From Bacteroidales bacterium (lineage in GTDB: Bacteria > Bacteroidota > Bacteroidia > Bacteroidales > ML635J-15), in the NCBI GenBank assembly GCA_007130555.1, contig SLSH01000254.1, positions 1 through 8,434 on the forward strand: a DNA stretch of 8,434 nucleotides. Reading direction: 5' to 3'. The position numbers and the translations under genes are program-made. The first letter of the stretch is position 1. Every line of letters begins with the position of its first letter. This document shows positions 6,357 through 8,434 of the stretch, one piece after another. The notes beneath the pieces were generated by a model. That model searched no databases, was not told the DNA's origin, and saw nothing but the letters and a program-made list of their open reading frames with translations.

Positions 6357-8146
6357 AAACTTATAATACAAAAATACTCAAAATCATTATATTAATTATC
6401 GGAATTACCGTTGTTGCAGTATCTTCAGGTAAAATATTTAATTATAATTTAGATGGCAAAACGGATTTTCGTAAAACTCAGGATAAACTGCCTGATGAGT
6501 TAATATTTGTAAAAGAATTGTCCGAAGATTTTGCATACTATAAGCATGATACAGTAAGCGACAGATACAATATTTATAATTCAAAAGGGAATTTAGAATT
6601 TTATATTCTCTTAACTTCTCCGTATTGCGACAATATCAGAGGATTTGGAGGAAGTGTACCATTTGCAATTATTGTTAATAACAGTGATAAGATTATTGGG
6701 CTACATCTTTTAAATCATTACGAAACACAATCATGGATAGATAAACTTAATAATAATAATTTTTTTGATACATGGAACGGTCTTGATATACAGTCGGCTA
6801 TTACAAAAAATATAGATGCCGTATCAGGAGCGACTATGACAAGTGAAGCTGTGATTGAAAGCATTAGCAGACGATTATCAGAATATAAAAAAGTCGAAGA
6901 GGAGAAAAAAAAAAGAATTCTCTATAAAGACTTAGGTGTTATCATTCCTTTGATTGTGATAATTTTTGCATTATTAAGTTTTTTATATCCGAAAAAAATG
7001 GCTAAACTCAGAATTTGGCTGTTGCTTGCCAGTGTGGGAGTACTGGGATTCTGGCAGGCAGATTTTTTAAGTATGGCTTTATTGTCAAACTGGCTTATTA
7101 ACGGAATGAGTGTTATGCAAAATATTGTACTTTTTACAATTCTTGTTTTATCAATTTTGATACCACTAATTAAAAATAAGCCTTTTTATTGTCAATATGT
7201 TTGCCCTTATGGTGCAGCTCAGGAATTAGCAGGAAAAATCAAAATTAAAAATATTGTATTAAATAATAAAACAGTTAAAATACTTAATCCAATAAAATAT
7301 ATTTTATTATTTATAATTACATTGATAATAGTATTAAAGATAGATGTAAGTTTAGAAAATTTTGAACCGTTTTCGGCTTTTCAGTTCAGGTTTGCATCTG
7401 CTGTTGTTCTTACTATAGCTTTGGTAATGCTTGTGCTTTCGTTTTTTAACAATAAACCATGGTGTAAATTCTTTTGTCCCACAGGAGCTTTATTCAGTAT
7501 GCTCAGAGGAAAGTCAGGAAAAACAAATCTTTTAGCTTTCGGTATAGGGCTGATAGTTTTTTATTCTGCCATCACGCTGAGTTGTAATAATACAAAACCT
7601 AAAAATGATAATATGGAAATAAATAATGAAACATTACGGATTATTCATGAAAGAAAAAGTGTAAGAAATTTTACCGACAAGCCTGTTTCAGATTCGGATT
7701 TAGAATTGCTTGTAAAAGCAGGTATGGCTGCTCCAAGTGCAAGAAATTTACAGCCATGGGCATTTATAATTGTAAACGAAAGGGATATTTTGGATGAGTT
7801 GGGAAAATCCTTAAAAAACGCACGAATGTTATTAAATGCACAGGCAGCAATAATTGTATGCGGAGATATTACAAAAGCGTCAATGCAACCCGATAGTGCA
7901 TACTGGGTGCAGGATTGTTGTGCAGCAACACAAAATATTTTATTGGCAGCCGAATCAATAGGGCTTGGTGCAGTCTGGACAGCCGCTTATCCTTATCTAG
8001 ACAGACTTGAAGTTGTTAGAAATACTCTTAAAGTTCCTGAAAATCTAATTCCTCTTAATGTAATTCCAATAGGATACCCGACAGGAGAAGACAAACCAAA
8101 AGATAAATGGGATCCGGAAATAGTTTTTTGGAATAATAATTACTGA
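6353..8146 (+). CDS. FMN-binding / NosR-NapH-like membrane / nitroreductase fusion protein
   Basis: This 597-residue three-part redox protein is translationally coupled to the methyltransferase by an ATGA overlap. TM1 (about 8-24) leads to a periplasmic FMN-binding domain (about 45-178) of the NqrC/RnfG/NosR type. It has GFGGSVPFAIIV (97-108) and the flavinylation motif DAVSGAT (155-161), where Thr161 would carry FMN attached by ApbE. TM2-TM6 (about 194-213, 219-240, 255-274, 313-330, 349-365) form a NosR/NapH-like core with cytoplasmic CQYVCP (Cys280, Cys284) and CKFFCP (Cys371, Cys375). The usual CxxCxxCxxxCP ferredoxin modules are absent. TM7 (393-410) ends in ITLSC (Cys411), which resembles a lipobox. 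Residues 423-597 are an FMN nitroreductase domain: RKSVR (434-438), APSARNLQPW (460-469), YWVQDCCAATQN, GLGAVWT (537-543), GYPTGEDKP. Predicted topology puts both flavin domains outside and the CxxxCP motifs inside, suggesting transmembrane electron transfer to the nitroreductase. The substrate is unknown. Confidence 0.9.
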   Translation: MKTYNTKILKIIILIIGITVVAVSSGKIFNYNLDGKTDFRKTQDKLPDELIFVKELSEDFAYYKHDTVSDRYNIYNSKGNLEFYILLTSPYCDNIRGFGGSVPFAIIVNNSDKIIGLHLLNHYETQSWIDKLNNNNFFDTWNGLDIQSAITKNIDAVSGATMTSEAVIESISRRLSEYKKVEEEKKKRILYKDLGVIIPLIVIIFALLSFLYPKKMAKLRIWLLLASVGVLGFWQADFLSMALLSNWLINGMSVMQNIVLFTILVLSILIPLIKNKPFYCQYVCPYGAAQELAGKIKIKNIVLNNKTVKILNPIKYILLFIITLIIVLKIDVSLENFEPFSAFQFRFASAVVLTIALVMLVLSFFNNKPWCKFFCPTGALFSMLRGKSGKTNLLAFGIGLIVFYSAITLSCNNTKPKNDNMEINNETLRIIHERKSVRNFTDKPVSDSDLELLVKAGMAAPSARNLQPWAFIIVNERDILDELGKSLKNARMLLNAQAAIIVCGDITKASMQPDSAYWVQDCCAATQNILLAAESIGLGAVWTAAYPYLDRLEVVRNTLKVPENLIPLNVIPIGYPTGEDKPKDKWDPEIVFWNNNY

Positions 8147-8324
8147 AGTTTCGTATGTAGTGAAGTCTAGCGAAACGAAATAAATGAAGCTCTGAGTTAT
8201 CGGTATAATTTTAATGAATAGTAATAAATGCCGGATAACCTGCTCATTTGGATTTGCTCTCAAGATTCGACAGATTTCTCCCCCTTCCTGTGTCAGGGGT
8301 CGAAATGACCGTCCCAAAGTGGTT
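8147..8324. other. Non-coding, repeat-like intergenic DNA
   Basis: No gene is supported here. Immediately after the stop codon there is a 6-bp inverted repeat (GTTTCG 8148-8153, CGAAAC 8171-8176) without a T-tract, so termination is uncertain. An imperfect inverted repeat follows (GTTATCGG 8196-8203 against CCGGATAAC 8231-8239). From about 8250 the sequence becomes richer in G and C than the genes. A minus-strand open frame over this region continues into the coding gene and has no protein features. Confidence 0.6.
8272..8309 (-). repeat. Candidate interspersed repeat (GTCATTTCGAC...GAGAAATCT)
   Basis: Read on the minus strand this 38-base segment begins GTCATTTCGACC and ends GGAGAAATCT. I recall this kind of intergenic repeat from many Bacteroidota genomes, where it is scattered between genes. 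Only one copy lies in the window, so its repeat nature rests on recollection and on its different base composition. Confidence 0.4.
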
Positions 8325-8345
8325 ATAGTCGGCGACGAAGACTAT
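8325..8345. repeat. Small hairpin ATAGTC/GACTAT
   Basis: ATAGTC (8325-8330) and GACTAT (8340-8345) form a 6-bp stem with a 9-base loop containing GCGACGA (8332-8338). The same GCGACGA recurs at 8428-8434, just past the larger inverted-repeat pair, so the two copies bracket it as a 7-base direct repeat. Confidence 0.45.
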
Positions 8346-8360
8346 GCTCTATATACCTCC

Positions 8361-8429
8361 GTTACCGCAAGATTTCAAATCTTGTGGTTTGAAGAATCTC
8401 AAAACCACAAGACGCAGTCTTGCGGTAGC
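8361..8429. repeat. Paired mirrored hairpins, REP/BIME-like repeat unit
   Basis: Two hairpins face each other. The left is an ACCGCAAGATTT arm (8364-8375), centre C8376, and an AAATCTTGTGGT arm (8377-8388). The right is ACCACAAGAC (8404-8413), loop GCA, and GTCTTGCGGT (8417-8426). Together they also form one large stem: CTTGTGGTTT (8381-8390) pairs with AAACCACAAG (8402-8411), and ACCGCAAGA (8364-8372) pairs with TCTTGCGGT (8418-8426). Two oppositely oriented copies of an imperfect palindrome are the layout of BIMEs, which RAYT/IS200-type transposases mobilise in other bacteria. No transposase is present in the window. Confidence 0.65.
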
Positions 8430-8434
8430 GACGA

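Noticed and set aside
8045..8317. Minus-strand open frame crossing the end of the redox gene into the repeat region
   Set aside because: It translates repeat-like DNA and antisense codons; no domain, signal peptide or start context supports it.
8147..8434. CRISPR array or tRNA/ncRNA gene in the terminal non-coding stretch
   Set aside because: There are no regularly spaced direct repeats, and the hairpins do not form a cloverleaf. The structure fits mirrored REP-like repeats better.

Overview
The window looks like a chromosomal stretch from a member of the Bacteroidota, probably an uncultured Bacteroidales-like organism. The DNA is AT-rich. Starts lack Shine-Dalgarno motifs and share a short A/T-rich 'att-ATG-AAAAA' context. 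There is a DUF6175-type protein, a PKD plus FISUMP (Fibrobacter succinogenes major paralogous domain) lipoprotein, a short Bacteroidota-style RsmI-like methyltransferase, and intergenic repeats of a kind I associate with this phylum. The taxonomic call is inference from gene content, not from a marker gene.

Positions 1-4491 hold five codirectional, closely spaced genes that look like one operon. They are a secreted protein cut by the left window edge, two small paralogous probable lipoproteins, a DUF6175-family secreted protein, and a secreted protein with a TolB/CsgG-like front half and a helical, cysteine-containing back half. Every product carries an export signal, so the cassette probably builds or services something in the periplasm or outer membrane. 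None of the five has a function I can name. This is the best candidate here for an undescribed multi-gene system.

A strong A/T-flanked hairpin at 4527-4562 can terminate both this operon and the convergent gene at 4579-5544. That convergent gene is a lipoprotein with one PKD domain and a C-terminal FISUMP domain, probably displayed on the cell surface.

A second plus-strand operon starts near 5658. Its first gene is a tetrapyrrole-methylase-fold SAM-dependent methyltransferase (RsmI-like) whose conserved N-terminus is open in frame but has no normal start codon. An in-frame TGA lies just before it, and an upstream GTG is one base out of frame. Its stop overlaps by ATGA the start of a 597-residue three-part redox protein: a periplasmic flavinylated FMN-binding domain, a NosR/NapH-like membrane core with two CxxxCP motifs, and a C-terminal nitroreductase domain. 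The last join contains what looks like a lipoprotein signal sequence.

From 8147 to the right edge I see no gene. The region holds interspersed-repeat-like DNA that is richer in G and C than the genes, ending in a mirrored pair of hairpins resembling a REP/BIME unit. No RNA genes, CRISPR arrays, transposases or attachment sites were seen.
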